Virus record (IMG/VR): IMGVR_UViG_3300031951_001377
Location: 1 to 21,742 of that record
DNA: 21,742 nucleotides
Direction: 5' to 3' (one strand)
Source: a virus
A program made the translations under genes and the position numbers. The notes under the pieces are model-generated. The model had not been told where the DNA came from and ran no database searches. It saw only the letters and a list, made by a program, of their open reading frames with translations. Position 1 is the stretch's first letter. Each line of letters opens with the position of its first letter. Positions 1 through 6,617 of the stretch are shown piece by piece.

Positions 1-497
1 ACTGCTGCGGGACCTGTACCGCCTGTTCCAAAGCCGCCAATTGAGCCGCCGCTGCCGGCAATAAACGCTTGATTGGCATAACATAAAGTATATCCTACTG
101 CAGTTGCTGGGTTTGAATCTGGCCAAAAAGAAACCCAAGTAGCCTGGCCAGCCGCGCCTTGGGAGCCTATAATATCACCAATACCACCTGGGCCACCGGT
201 ACCTACACTAATATACAAAGTATCAGGAACTAAATATGCCGGAAGAAATGTCGAAGTTATTGCACCTGAAGCTCCTCCTCCTCCTCCTCCTACCTGGATT
301 CCGGCATTACGTGCCACGGTACCACCTGCACCCGAGCCGCCGCCTACGCAAATAATATGAACAAAACTTATACCTGGCGGTTTAGTCCAAATTTCAAGTC
401 TATTAATAAGACTAGGATCTATTCGCTGACTTTTAGTACTACTAAAAACCCAAAAGCGTTGATCTTGTTGTGAAGGTAAATGTTGAAATCCGTTCAT
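1..497 (-). CDS. Glycine-rich adhesin-like protein, C-terminus cut by window edge
   Basis: I read this frame from ATG at 497 to the window edge with no stop, about 165 residues. It starts MNGFQHLP and is rich in Gly runs (VGGGSGAGG, then a GGGGGGASGA stretch). It is a clear paralogue of the next gene upstream (499-1443): both share M[DN]GFxHLP, a GGGGG-A-x-A/G block, a following (L)(V)P-(K/D)TLY-(L/I)xVG segment and a Gly-rich region. Only one base separates the upstream stop codon from this ATG, so the two are co-translated or closely coupled; no Shine-Dalgarno is visible. Glycine-rich sandwich domains occur in the tip adhesin gp38 of T-even-like phages, where they form polyglycine-II helices. 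By analogy this may be a receptor-binding tip or virion surface protein; that role is inferred. The end of the gene is outside the window. Confidence 0.75.
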   Translation of the reverse strand, partial: MNGFQHLPSQQDQRFWVFSSTKSQRIDPSLINRLEIWTKPPGISFVHIICVGGGSGAGGTVARNAGIQVGGGGGGASGAITSTFLPAYLVPDTLYISVGTGGPGGIGDIIGSQGAAGQATWVSFWPDSNPATAVGYTLCYANQAFIAGSGGSIGGFGTGGTGPAA

Positions 498-498
498 A

Positions 499-1443
499 TT
501 AACTTACTGCTATTATTATTAGACCATCACCACCTGATCCTCCAGTTCCACCGATAGTGCCGGCTGCTCCACCTCCACCTCCTCCACAACCATAAGCTCC
601 TTTCCCTCCATTTCCTCCGTTTGCACTTACAGATCCTCCACCGCCACCAGCTCCACCAGTAGCTATAAATGGCCGCCATGAAAAATATCCATTACTGCCA
701 TTACTACCAGCTGCTGGGTTTGTTCCTCCTGCTCCACCATTAATAGCCGTTGTTACATATGCACTTATGCTAGTCATGGTTATACCACCTCCTGCATTTC
801 CGTTGTTGTTGCTAGCAGGTTTAGATCCACCTCCTGCACCGCCAGTTAATAAACCAGCATACGTCACACTAGCACCGCCACCAACTGCACTAGCACCTCC
901 GGCAGTTTGGGCTACTGTATTTCCTACTATACCTAACCACTTTAAGTTAGTCGTATCTGCAATTGTTATAGGTGTACCCGTTGCTCCTGTTACAGAACCT
1001 CCTACTCCACCTCCTGGAGCGGTATTGCTTGATTGCATTAAAACAGATCCTGGATTGATTTCTGGATATAAACATATATATGAAATAGTACCTGCATTAC
1101 CAGACTGACCTGCTATAGCTTGGTTATTACTTCCCGTACCAGGCGCACCTCCATATCCTACTTGTAAATATAAAGTTTTAGGAAGTAAAATAGTAGGTAT
1201 AGAAACTGCTACTAGTCCAGCTGGAGCTCCGCCGCCACCTCCTACCCGTCCTGATGCATTTGGTACACCGCCACAACCACCGCCTCCTCCACCTCCTCCA
1301 CCAATTACAGTGAAATGTAGAAATGAAGCATACTCAGGTACATTCCAGGCTTGGAAGCTTCCAGATGTAGTTGTAGTAGCATTTGCATAAAATACAAAAG
1401 TATTAGCGTCTATTTTATTAGGTAAATGACTAAAGCCGTCCAT
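499..1443 (-). CDS. Glycine-rich adhesin-like virion protein
   Basis: A 314-residue protein with a short non-repetitive N-terminus (MDGFSHLP, residues 1-8, then Thr/Ser-rich strands) followed by repeated poly-Gly blocks: nine Gly before a Cys near residue 57, GGGGGAPAG, GGAGGTNP, GGAGGGGGS and GCGGGGGGAAG near the C-terminus, which ends in the hydrophobic GLIIIAVS. Poly-Gly patches separated by short variable stretches resemble the Gly-rich domain of gp38-type phage adhesins, where Gly strands pack and the loops between them contact the receptor. No enzyme motif is visible. It sits after a fibre gene and a small beta protein and immediately before a paralogue (1-497), as expected for a distal-tip cluster. 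There is no Shine-Dalgarno before the ATG. The structural call is strong from composition and position; the receptor-binding role is inferred. It could instead be a generic Gly-rich virion decoration protein. Confidence 0.75.
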   Translation of the reverse strand: MDGFSHLPNKIDANTFVFYANATTTTSGSFQAWNVPEYASFLHFTVIGGGGGGGGGCGGVPNASGRVGGGGGAPAGLVAVSIPTILLPKTLYLQVGYGGAPGTGSNNQAIAGQSGNAGTISYICLYPEINPGSVLMQSSNTAPGGGVGGSVTGATGTPITIADTTNLKWLGIVGNTVAQTAGGASAVGGGASVTYAGLLTGGAGGGSKPASNNNGNAGGGITMTSISAYVTTAINGGAGGTNPAAGSNGSNGYFSWRPFIATGGAGGGGGSVSANGGNGGKGAYGCGGGGGGAAGTIGGTGGSGGDGLIIIAVS

Positions 1444-1462
1444 AACTAGTTATTTATTTTTA

Positions 1463-1876
1463 TTAATAGTCGCCGGCAATTGTAGTAATATCTAATCCGC
1501 CACCTAATGCAGTAGCAGTTGTTGCAAACAAACGATAATTAGCCGGTAATGCAATATTCATTGGTATTTCAAAGTCATTTTGTGCAGTAGTATTACTAGT
1601 AGTAATAGTCGGTAATGATAATTCTCCGTATAGAGAGTTATTAGTAGCTGTAGTTGTAGTTTGCCCATTATTAATAAACACACGCACTACTGTAGCATTA
1701 ATTGAGCCAGAAGGTTTGAAACGTATTTTGTTTACGTAACTACCTGAAGGGCCTGCTAGAAATATTGATGAACTTACTCCAGTTGCCATGGTGTGATCTG
1801 GATTTGCTGTTGTGATCATTCTAGCAAATTGAATATCAGGTGTTTGTGTAAATATTGGAGCCGTATTCTGTGACAT
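1463..1876 (-). CDS. Small beta-rich virion protein, function unknown
   Basis: A 137-residue protein with no signal peptide or membrane segment. The composition is Thr/Asn/Ala-rich, with alternating hydrophobic and polar stretches (for example KIRFKPSGSINATVVRVFIN) that suggest beta strands. I do not recognise the family. It lies between the beta-helix fibre (start codon of that gene at 4317, end at 1900) and the Gly-rich adhesins, with a 23 nt gap upstream and 19 nt downstream, so it is probably transcribed with them. AAAGAGAT about 6 nt before the ATG at 1876 may be a weak ribosome site. By position it could be a fibre accessory, a fibre-tip connector or a small trimeric tip protein; none of these can be shown from the sequence. 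Confidence 0.65.
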   Translation of the reverse strand: MSQNTAPIFTQTPDIQFARMITTANPDHTMATGVSSSIFLAGPSGSYVNKIRFKPSGSINATVVRVFINNGQTTTTATNNSLYGELSLPTITTSNTTAQNDFEIPMNIALPANYRLFATTATALGGGLDITTIAGDY

Positions 1877-1899
1877 AATGTATCTCTTTTATATAATTA

Positions 1900-4317
1900 T
1901 CAAGGCATTAAATATCCTAATGAAACTGCATATACTAATCCTAGGTTGGTGCCACCGCCGGTAGAATTAATAGTAACGTTACCAGTACCCCCGACCGGGT
2001 CAATTGTAATATTAGAGCCGGCTGTAATTTGTGTTACGCCACCACCTCCGCCAGCACCAAATCCTGATGCTGCGGCTGATGATGATATAAATATTGGATC
2101 TATATATGAAGCAGTAAAGGCATATGATGCCGTAACTGTCTGTAAACTATTATTTGCCCAGGATGATGTGCCTTGTAGATTAGCAATTAAACTTGTATAA
2201 TATATAGTACCATTTTTAATTTCCGTGTTATCACCTTGGTCTAAAATAACTGACGAACTAAGAGCCGCGCCGGGTCCACTATTACTACCAGTGTATATAT
2301 AACGGCCAGTATTTGTAAGTATAGTACCTGTAGCATATGAACTTGTAAATATATCCTGAGTGAGCAAATGTACAGTACCGTCTTCGACTGGATTAAAAAA
2401 CAAATTCACATCACGAGGAGCATTGGTACCATCATCTTCAATACTGATATCATATCGCAGTGGCGTATCACCAGTGCACCTAGGATTAACCAGATATACT
2501 GCACGAGCATTTCCTCGTATTTTATAATGACGAGTACCGTTATATTCAACTACAGTAGCAAATGCATTATCACCTGGATCTTTTGAATATGGCACTGGTA
2601 TGTAGATATTTCTTCCACCAGTTATTAGATAATTTGTACCCCTAAATTCATTCGTAAAACCACTACCTATATCATTAACTGCATATGATCCTAGGCTATT
2701 AGGAAATACTATTCCTAGGTTATTAGGTACGTTCGTCTTTGGTGTGTTTTGTTCAGCTCCACATCCTAACAAAGAAATATTAAATGAACTTCGTAACCAA
2801 TATCCTACACCAAAAAATTCAGCCGCGCAGTTTTGTAACTGGGTATAGCTTGATCCGTCTATGCAAAAACCAGCTAATTCGCCAGAACTAGCATAACAAT
2901 TAAGAATATAGGTAGATGTTGTTCCTGTAGATACATAAAATCCATGGCCACCAGCTTGAGCAACACGACAATTACGTATTTGAGCTAGAATCGCGCCTAC
3001 TACCCATATACCATGATCACGCGTGCCTTGTACGTAAACGCTTTCTAGGAGCACTTGGTTAACGTTATTTCCTCCGCCACTGACATCTGGATCAGGTTCA
3101 ATTAAACATATGCCACCCGAGCCCGATCTAATATTGTAATTATCACTTTGTATACCGTAACAGTCGAAACCTTCAAATGTAAGTACATTTGAACCAGTAG
3201 CAAAAATATGATACCCAGATCCTGAAGTTCTCATTTCAATAGTAGTAGGTGATACTAACAGATCAGCTTTTGGTGATCTACCTAAACCTTCAATTGATAC
3301 GCCGTTTATTCCTTGTATTAAAAATGCATGGGACTGAGTTGTTGGTGATGCAAAACTAGCTGTAATATTAATTTCGCCTAAACGTATACTGATTGGTTTA
3401 GTAAAAACAACGGTCTCTGTTATTTGTTGAGATCCAGTATATGACGTACAATCAAGAATAGCACCTGTCGGTGCATTATTTATACCCGCTTGCAGTATTT
3501 GTCCAAAATTTCCAGAACCTGGGTCAAATTCTCGTAATAGACGTACATTAGTTAATGGCTCAGTAGTTATTGATGTTGAAGAACTTGCATATACTGCACG
3601 GTATGGTGTTAGCCCAGAAAACGATGTACCATTATTTATTATTTCGCTAATATAATTGCCAATATACAAATAGCCTTCTATGAAGGCTGGAACAGTACTA
3701 ACACTAGGATCTTGTACATATAATACTCCGGCAAAAGGATCAAACACCCAATCAATAGGATCACCTGGCGTAATTTCTGTTAAATCTGATTTTAATACCT
3801 TAGGATCAAACTGGTCGATAATAGATCCGGAAGCAAATCGTGCAGGAATAACTTGTAGTCTACCGTTACTTCCGGAGAATGATTGATTAGCCGTGAATGG
3901 AAATGTTCCACGTTTTGCATGCGTATACGCGGAATTACTTTGATAGTCTGACGGCAGTGCTAATGCATATGCATGATGTAAACTTGCGGCTGCTGAAATT
4001 TCTCCGGTATCATCAATACTAGTACCTGATATATCACCTGGTTCCGTAAGTACCAGTGATGTACCAATTCCTGTTAACGTGAATCTTACATATTGTACTA
4101 CAGTTTCACCAGATGCATTTGCATATGTATTACCTAACGTTGCCCCAGTACGTACTGCTGTGGTAGTTGATACATCTTGACCAAATGCCTGAAACGCTGA
4201 TATCTGTACACCTGATCCAATTGTTTCATTGCCAGGGTCAAAATTGACGCTAGTATGTGATTTGCCAGATAATTTTTTGTATGCAATTGCTAATTGATTA
4301 TACTGAGTAGTTGCCAT
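1900..4317 (-). CDS. Tail fibre or tailspike with beta-helix domain
   Basis: This 805-residue protein has three parts. Residues 1 to about 222 (from MATTQYNQLAIAYKKLSG to YLYIGNY) are nearly identical to the N-terminus of the fibre at 4861-6603 and probably form the virion attachment domain. Residues about 285-600 show repeated short strands with stacked small, aromatic and Asn residues (ILDCTSYTG, GISIEGLG-type turns, HGIWVVGA, HGFYVSTG, AGFCIDGSS, GYWLRSS), the pattern of a right-handed parallel beta-helix as in pectate-lyase-like tailspikes. The C-terminal part has LQGTSSWANNSLQTVTASYA and then a Gly-rich GGGGGVTQITAGSNITID segment, both common in phage fibres. Tailspike beta-helices often bind or cleave surface glycans, but no catalytic residues can be assigned here. 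It has a long leader (see 4318-4444) and no Shine-Dalgarno. Confidence 0.85.
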   Translation of the reverse strand: MATTQYNQLAIAYKKLSGKSHTSVNFDPGNETIGSGVQISAFQAFGQDVSTTTAVRTGATLGNTYANASGETVVQYVRFTLTGIGTSLVLTEPGDISGTSIDDTGEISAAASLHHAYALALPSDYQSNSAYTHAKRGTFPFTANQSFSGSNGRLQVIPARFASGSIIDQFDPKVLKSDLTEITPGDPIDWVFDPFAGVLYVQDPSVSTVPAFIEGYLYIGNYISEIINNGTSFSGLTPYRAVYASSSTSITTEPLTNVRLLREFDPGSGNFGQILQAGINNAPTGAILDCTSYTGSQQITETVVFTKPISIRLGEINITASFASPTTQSHAFLIQGINGVSIEGLGRSPKADLLVSPTTIEMRTSGSGYHIFATGSNVLTFEGFDCYGIQSDNYNIRSGSGGICLIEPDPDVSGGGNNVNQVLLESVYVQGTRDHGIWVVGAILAQIRNCRVAQAGGHGFYVSTGTTSTYILNCYASSGELAGFCIDGSSYTQLQNCAAEFFGVGYWLRSSFNISLLGCGAEQNTPKTNVPNNLGIVFPNSLGSYAVNDIGSGFTNEFRGTNYLITGGRNIYIPVPYSKDPGDNAFATVVEYNGTRHYKIRGNARAVYLVNPRCTGDTPLRYDISIEDDGTNAPRDVNLFFNPVEDGTVHLLTQDIFTSSYATGTILTNTGRYIYTGSNSGPGAALSSSVILDQGDNTEIKNGTIYYTSLIANLQGTSSWANNSLQTVTASYAFTASYIDPIFISSSAAASGFGAGGGGGVTQITAGSNITIDPVGGTGNVTINSTGGGTNLGLVYAVSLGYLMP
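3650..4317 (-). repeat. Direct repeat copy A (fibre N-terminal domain)
   Basis: Encodes the first ~222 residues of the beta-helix fibre and is nearly identical in DNA to 5935-6603. For example, an uninterrupted match of about 37 nt runs from 3731 here and from 6014 in the other copy. Similarity stops sharply at the hinge after GNY. Confidence 0.85.
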
Positions 4318-4324
4318 ATGAACT

Positions 4325-4342
4325 TATTATTAGCTAATAATA
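4325..4342. repeat. Perfect 18-bp palindrome before fibre start
   Basis: TATTATTAGCTAATAATA is its own reverse complement over all 18 bases. It lies 8 nt upstream of the ATG at 4317, where a ribosome would bind, so a protein sitting there, or a cruciform or hairpin, could control the fibre gene. In such AT-rich DNA a chance origin is possible. Confidence 0.6.
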
Positions 4343-4430
4343 TTAGTAATTATAGTTAACTCTATTATAGCGTATACGTTTAATATAAACATTATTCCTT
4401 TACTATGCATGAATACTAGTAGATTCTATA

Positions 4431-4439
4431 TATAAATAT
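4431..4439 (-). promoter_or_regulatory. Promoter-like motif ATATTTATA
   Basis: Minus-strand ATATTTATA, immediately downstream of the stop of the 65-residue gene and 113 nt before the fibre ATG at 4317. It is one of seven matching sites, and the only one far from its gene start. Confidence 0.45.
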
Positions 4440-4444
4440 ACTAG

Positions 4445-4642
4445 TTATTTTTTTGAGTTAGATTTCTGTACAGCTGATACTGGTTTATCGTTCGGTAAAT
4501 TTTGCGTCGTACTTTGAAGTCGTGTAATTTCATTTGATAGTTTTGTCTGTAAGTTTGCAATAAAAATAGCATCTTTACCAGTAATTGTAATTACATCTAA
4601 TGCCGCGCGTATGGTTTGTATTTCAGCTAGATTGATTTCCAT
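4445..4642 (-). CDS. Small helical protein, unknown function
   Basis: A 65-residue protein (MEINLAEIQTIRAALDVI...) predicted mostly helical from its heptad-like hydrophobic pattern (residues about 3-43), with a polar, Lys/Ser-rich tail ending SNSKK. AAAGG 6-7 nt before the ATG gives it a good ribosome site, which supports the start. It overlaps the end of the upstream small gene by 20 nt in another frame, suggesting coupled translation. No family is recognised. Lying between two fibre genes, it might be a fibre assembly factor, but nothing in the sequence proves it. Confidence 0.6.
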   Translation of the reverse strand: MEINLAEIQTIRAALDVITITGKDAIFIANLQTKLSNEITRLQSTTQNLPNDKPVSAVQKSNSKK

Positions 4643-4841
4643 TGTAACCTTTATTTGAATGTTCGATATATTGATTTTGCAATTTGATAACTAGATTATA
4701 AAACATTTCAACTTGATATCCTTTCAGATCAGCATTACGTAAATAATGTAATAAAAAATCTAATTCTTCTGTAGTTAACTTGTTTGATACAATATCATGT
4801 TTTATTTCAGTATCTGTTATAAATTTATCTGCTAGTGCCAT
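4623..4841 (-). CDS. Small helical protein, start trimmed to 4841
   Basis: I place the start at MALADKFITDTEI (4841), giving 72 residues, rather than at 4910, which would put the first 50 nt inside the 3' end of the upstream fibre gene. The promoter-like motif at 4872-4880 sits 30 nt before the 4841 ATG, the same spacing as at other genes, and the extra N-terminus from 4910 would be read through that motif. The protein is charged and helical (LTTEELDFLLHYLRNADLKG) with a basic/Asn-rich tail. No membrane segment or known motif is seen. There is no Shine-Dalgarno. Its function is unknown; it is paired with the overlapping 65-residue gene. Confidence 0.6.
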   Translation of the reverse strand: MALADKFITDTEIKHDIVSNKLTTEELDFLLHYLRNADLKGYQVEMFYNLVIKLQNQYIEHSNKGYNGNQSS

Positions 4842-4860
4842 AACTAATTGTTTTATATAT

Positions 4861-6603
4861 TTACGATTTAATATAAATATTACCGACATCATCAATAAAC
4901 ATAAGTCCATGACTGTTAGTAGCTAAACCACCAGCATTTGTAAAATTATTATCCACGTCAGAGGTACTATTAATACTACCAACGCCATGTACAAATGTAG
5001 TTGTAATATACGATTGGGGTGTCATATTAGTATCTGATATAGATGCTGAATAACGGAATGCTAAACGTTTAGTTGAAAAAGCGTCAAAAAACAATGCCGA
5101 ACCAGTACCTATTTGATCACCATATTCAAATACAATACCCGAATCTAGATCAGAAGAACCAGCAGCTGATCCAGATGCTAACAAAATAAACTGGTCATCA
5201 AAAACACTATTATTAGCATTTACAAATGTAGTATCACCAGTAAAACTAGCTGATAAATTAAATGTTATTAATGCCGCATTAGGGTTATTAGCATTGGTTA
5301 TTTCTATATAATTGTCTAATGAGCTTCCGAAATTAAAAGTAAATGCATTATTAGTACTATTAAATGAATTCTCATCTATAGTCACTGCACCGATAGTTAA
5401 TTGACCACCGTCCACAGCAGGGTTAAAACTTAATAATCCACTGCCAGTAACTTGACCAGTACCGTTAGATATTAAAATTTGATTATTAGGTGCTACTATT
5501 GACCCGACAAATGCTGTACTAATATTACTAGCAGTCAATGCTGAGCTTGCAGTAGTTGTTAATATGTTAGTACTTGGATTATAAGATAATGTATTAGTAT
5601 CAATAGTTAATGCCTGACTACCTGATGCTGTTACAAATACTGGATAATAACTTGCATTAGTACTAGTATTATCCGTAATACTAGCCGATACAGCCACTAC
5701 TGACCAACTTCCAGTTCCTTGTAAACTACCAGTAAATGATGTCGCTACTACCGGAACACCAAATGATGCTGAGGTAGTACTTAAATTAACAATTGTAACT
5801 GCTGTAGTAGTGTAATCGCCTTGTACTAAAATATTTTCATTACTCGCCGATACAATATTATTACCATTACTTGATGATATATAATTACCAGAACCACCAC
5901 CACCTCCTTCAATACTATTTATAACTTCATCGACATAATTACCGATATACAAATAGCCTTCTATAAATCCAGGCGTTTTAGTTGAACTAGGATCTTGTAC
6001 ATATAATACTCCAGCAAAAGGATCAAACACCCAATCAATAGGATCACCTGGTGTGATTTCTGTGGTGACATTGCTTTCTAATACCTTAGGATCAAACTGG
6101 TCGATAATAGAACCGGAAGCAAATCGTGCAGGTATTACTTGTAACCTACCATTACTTCCAGAAAATGATTGATTAGCTTTGAATGGAAATGTTCCGCGTT
6201 TTGTATGTGCATATGCGGAATTACTTTCATAGTCTGATGGTAATGATAACGCATATGCATGATACAAGCTTGCAGCTGCTGTTTCATTTCCGGTATCATC
6301 GATACTAGTATTGCCTGTTACATTACCAAGTCCAGTGGCTACTAGTGATGTACCAATTCCCGTTAACGTGAATCTTACATACTGTACTACAGTTTCACCA
6401 GATGCATTTGTGGATGTATTACCTAATGCTGTAGAACGTACTGCAGTAGTAGTTGATACATCTTGACCGAATGTTTGTAATGCTGATATTTGTACACCAG
6501 ATCCGATTGTTTCATTGCCAGGGTCAAAATTGACGCTAGTATGAGACTTTCCGGATAATTTTTTGTATGCAATTGCTAATTGATTATATTGTGTAGTTGC
6601 CAT
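4861..6603 (-). CDS. Tail fibre protein, paralogue of the beta-helix fibre
   Basis: A 580-residue protein. Residues 1 to about 222 match the fibre at 1900-4317 almost residue for residue (MATTQYNQLAIAYKKLSG, FDPGNETIGSG, IDWVFDPFAGVLYVQDP), and the DNA is also near-identical. After a Gly-rich hinge (IEGGGGGSGNYISS) the two diverge completely. The C-terminal part is Ser/Thr/Asn-rich with SFTGSLQGTGSW and repeated short beta strands, ending in VGNIYIKS; no beta-helix turns or chaperone-type autoprotease motif are seen. The N-terminal domain probably docks both proteins to the same virion site, while the C-termini differ in what they bind. It starts 14 nt after the upstream fibre stop, and AAGAGAAT lies before the ATG. 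Fibre role is well supported; receptor specificity is unknown. Confidence 0.85.
   Translation of the reverse strand: MATTQYNQLAIAYKKLSGKSHTSVNFDPGNETIGSGVQISALQTFGQDVSTTTAVRSTALGNTSTNASGETVVQYVRFTLTGIGTSLVATGLGNVTGNTSIDDTGNETAAASLYHAYALSLPSDYESNSAYAHTKRGTFPFKANQSFSGSNGRLQVIPARFASGSIIDQFDPKVLESNVTTEITPGDPIDWVFDPFAGVLYVQDPSSTKTPGFIEGYLYIGNYVDEVINSIEGGGGGSGNYISSSNGNNIVSASNENILVQGDYTTTAVTIVNLSTTSASFGVPVVATSFTGSLQGTGSWSVVAVSASITDNTSTNASYYPVFVTASGSQALTIDTNTLSYNPSTNILTTTASSALTASNISTAFVGSIVAPNNQILISNGTGQVTGSGLLSFNPAVDGGQLTIGAVTIDENSFNSTNNAFTFNFGSSLDNYIEITNANNPNAALITFNLSASFTGDTTFVNANNSVFDDQFILLASGSAAGSSDLDSGIVFEYGDQIGTGSALFFDAFSTKRLAFRYSASISDTNMTPQSYITTTFVHGVGSINSTSDVDNNFTNAGGLATNSHGLMFIDDVGNIYIKS
4872..4880 (-). 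promoter_or_regulatory. Promoter-like motif ATATTTATA inside fibre 3' end
   Basis: Minus-strand ATATTTATA, 30 nt upstream of the ATG at 4841. It overlaps the last codons (N-I-Y-I) of the upstream fibre gene, so if functional it would start a separate message for the two small genes. Confidence 0.5.
5935..6603 (-). repeat. Direct repeat copy B (fibre N-terminal domain)
   Basis: Second copy of the ~670-nt repeat, same orientation as 3650-4317, with the copies starting about 2.3 kb apart. Small codon-sized indels (for example SALGN against TGATLGN) show the copies have begun to diverge. Confidence 0.85.
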
Positions 6604-6617
6604 GTTATTCTCTTACG

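Larger units (their letters stand above)
4318..4444 (-). other. Long AT-rich leader with an 18-bp palindrome
   Basis: This gap precedes the beta-helix fibre gene and is the longest leader in the fibre module. It holds the promoter-like motif at 4431-4439, a perfect 18-bp palindrome at 4325-4342 (TATTATTAGCTAATAATA) only 8 nt before the fibre ATG, and a degenerate second motif copy (ATGTTTATA) at about 4385-4393. A 26-codon ORF (4410 to 4330) ends inside the palindrome in three consecutive TAA codons; whether it is translated is unknown. A perfect palindrome with no loop is more like a protein-binding site than a terminator. Confidence 0.5.

Noticed and set aside
767-1108. Plus-strand Pro/Ala-rich frame
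   Set aside because: It is the shadow of the Gly-rich adhesin; Gly codons read backward give Pro.
2086-2094. Further copy of ATATTTATA at 2086, and related TATTTATA/TATTTATG at 17172, 18671 and 20323
   Set aside because: These lie inside coding sequence (for example the P-I-F-I codons of the fibre) and not before gene starts, so I treat them as chance matches in AT-rich DNA.
4842-4910. Longer start at 4910 for the small gene ending at 4623
   Set aside because: It would overlap the upstream fibre's last codons and the promoter-like motif; the start at 4841 fits motif spacing better.
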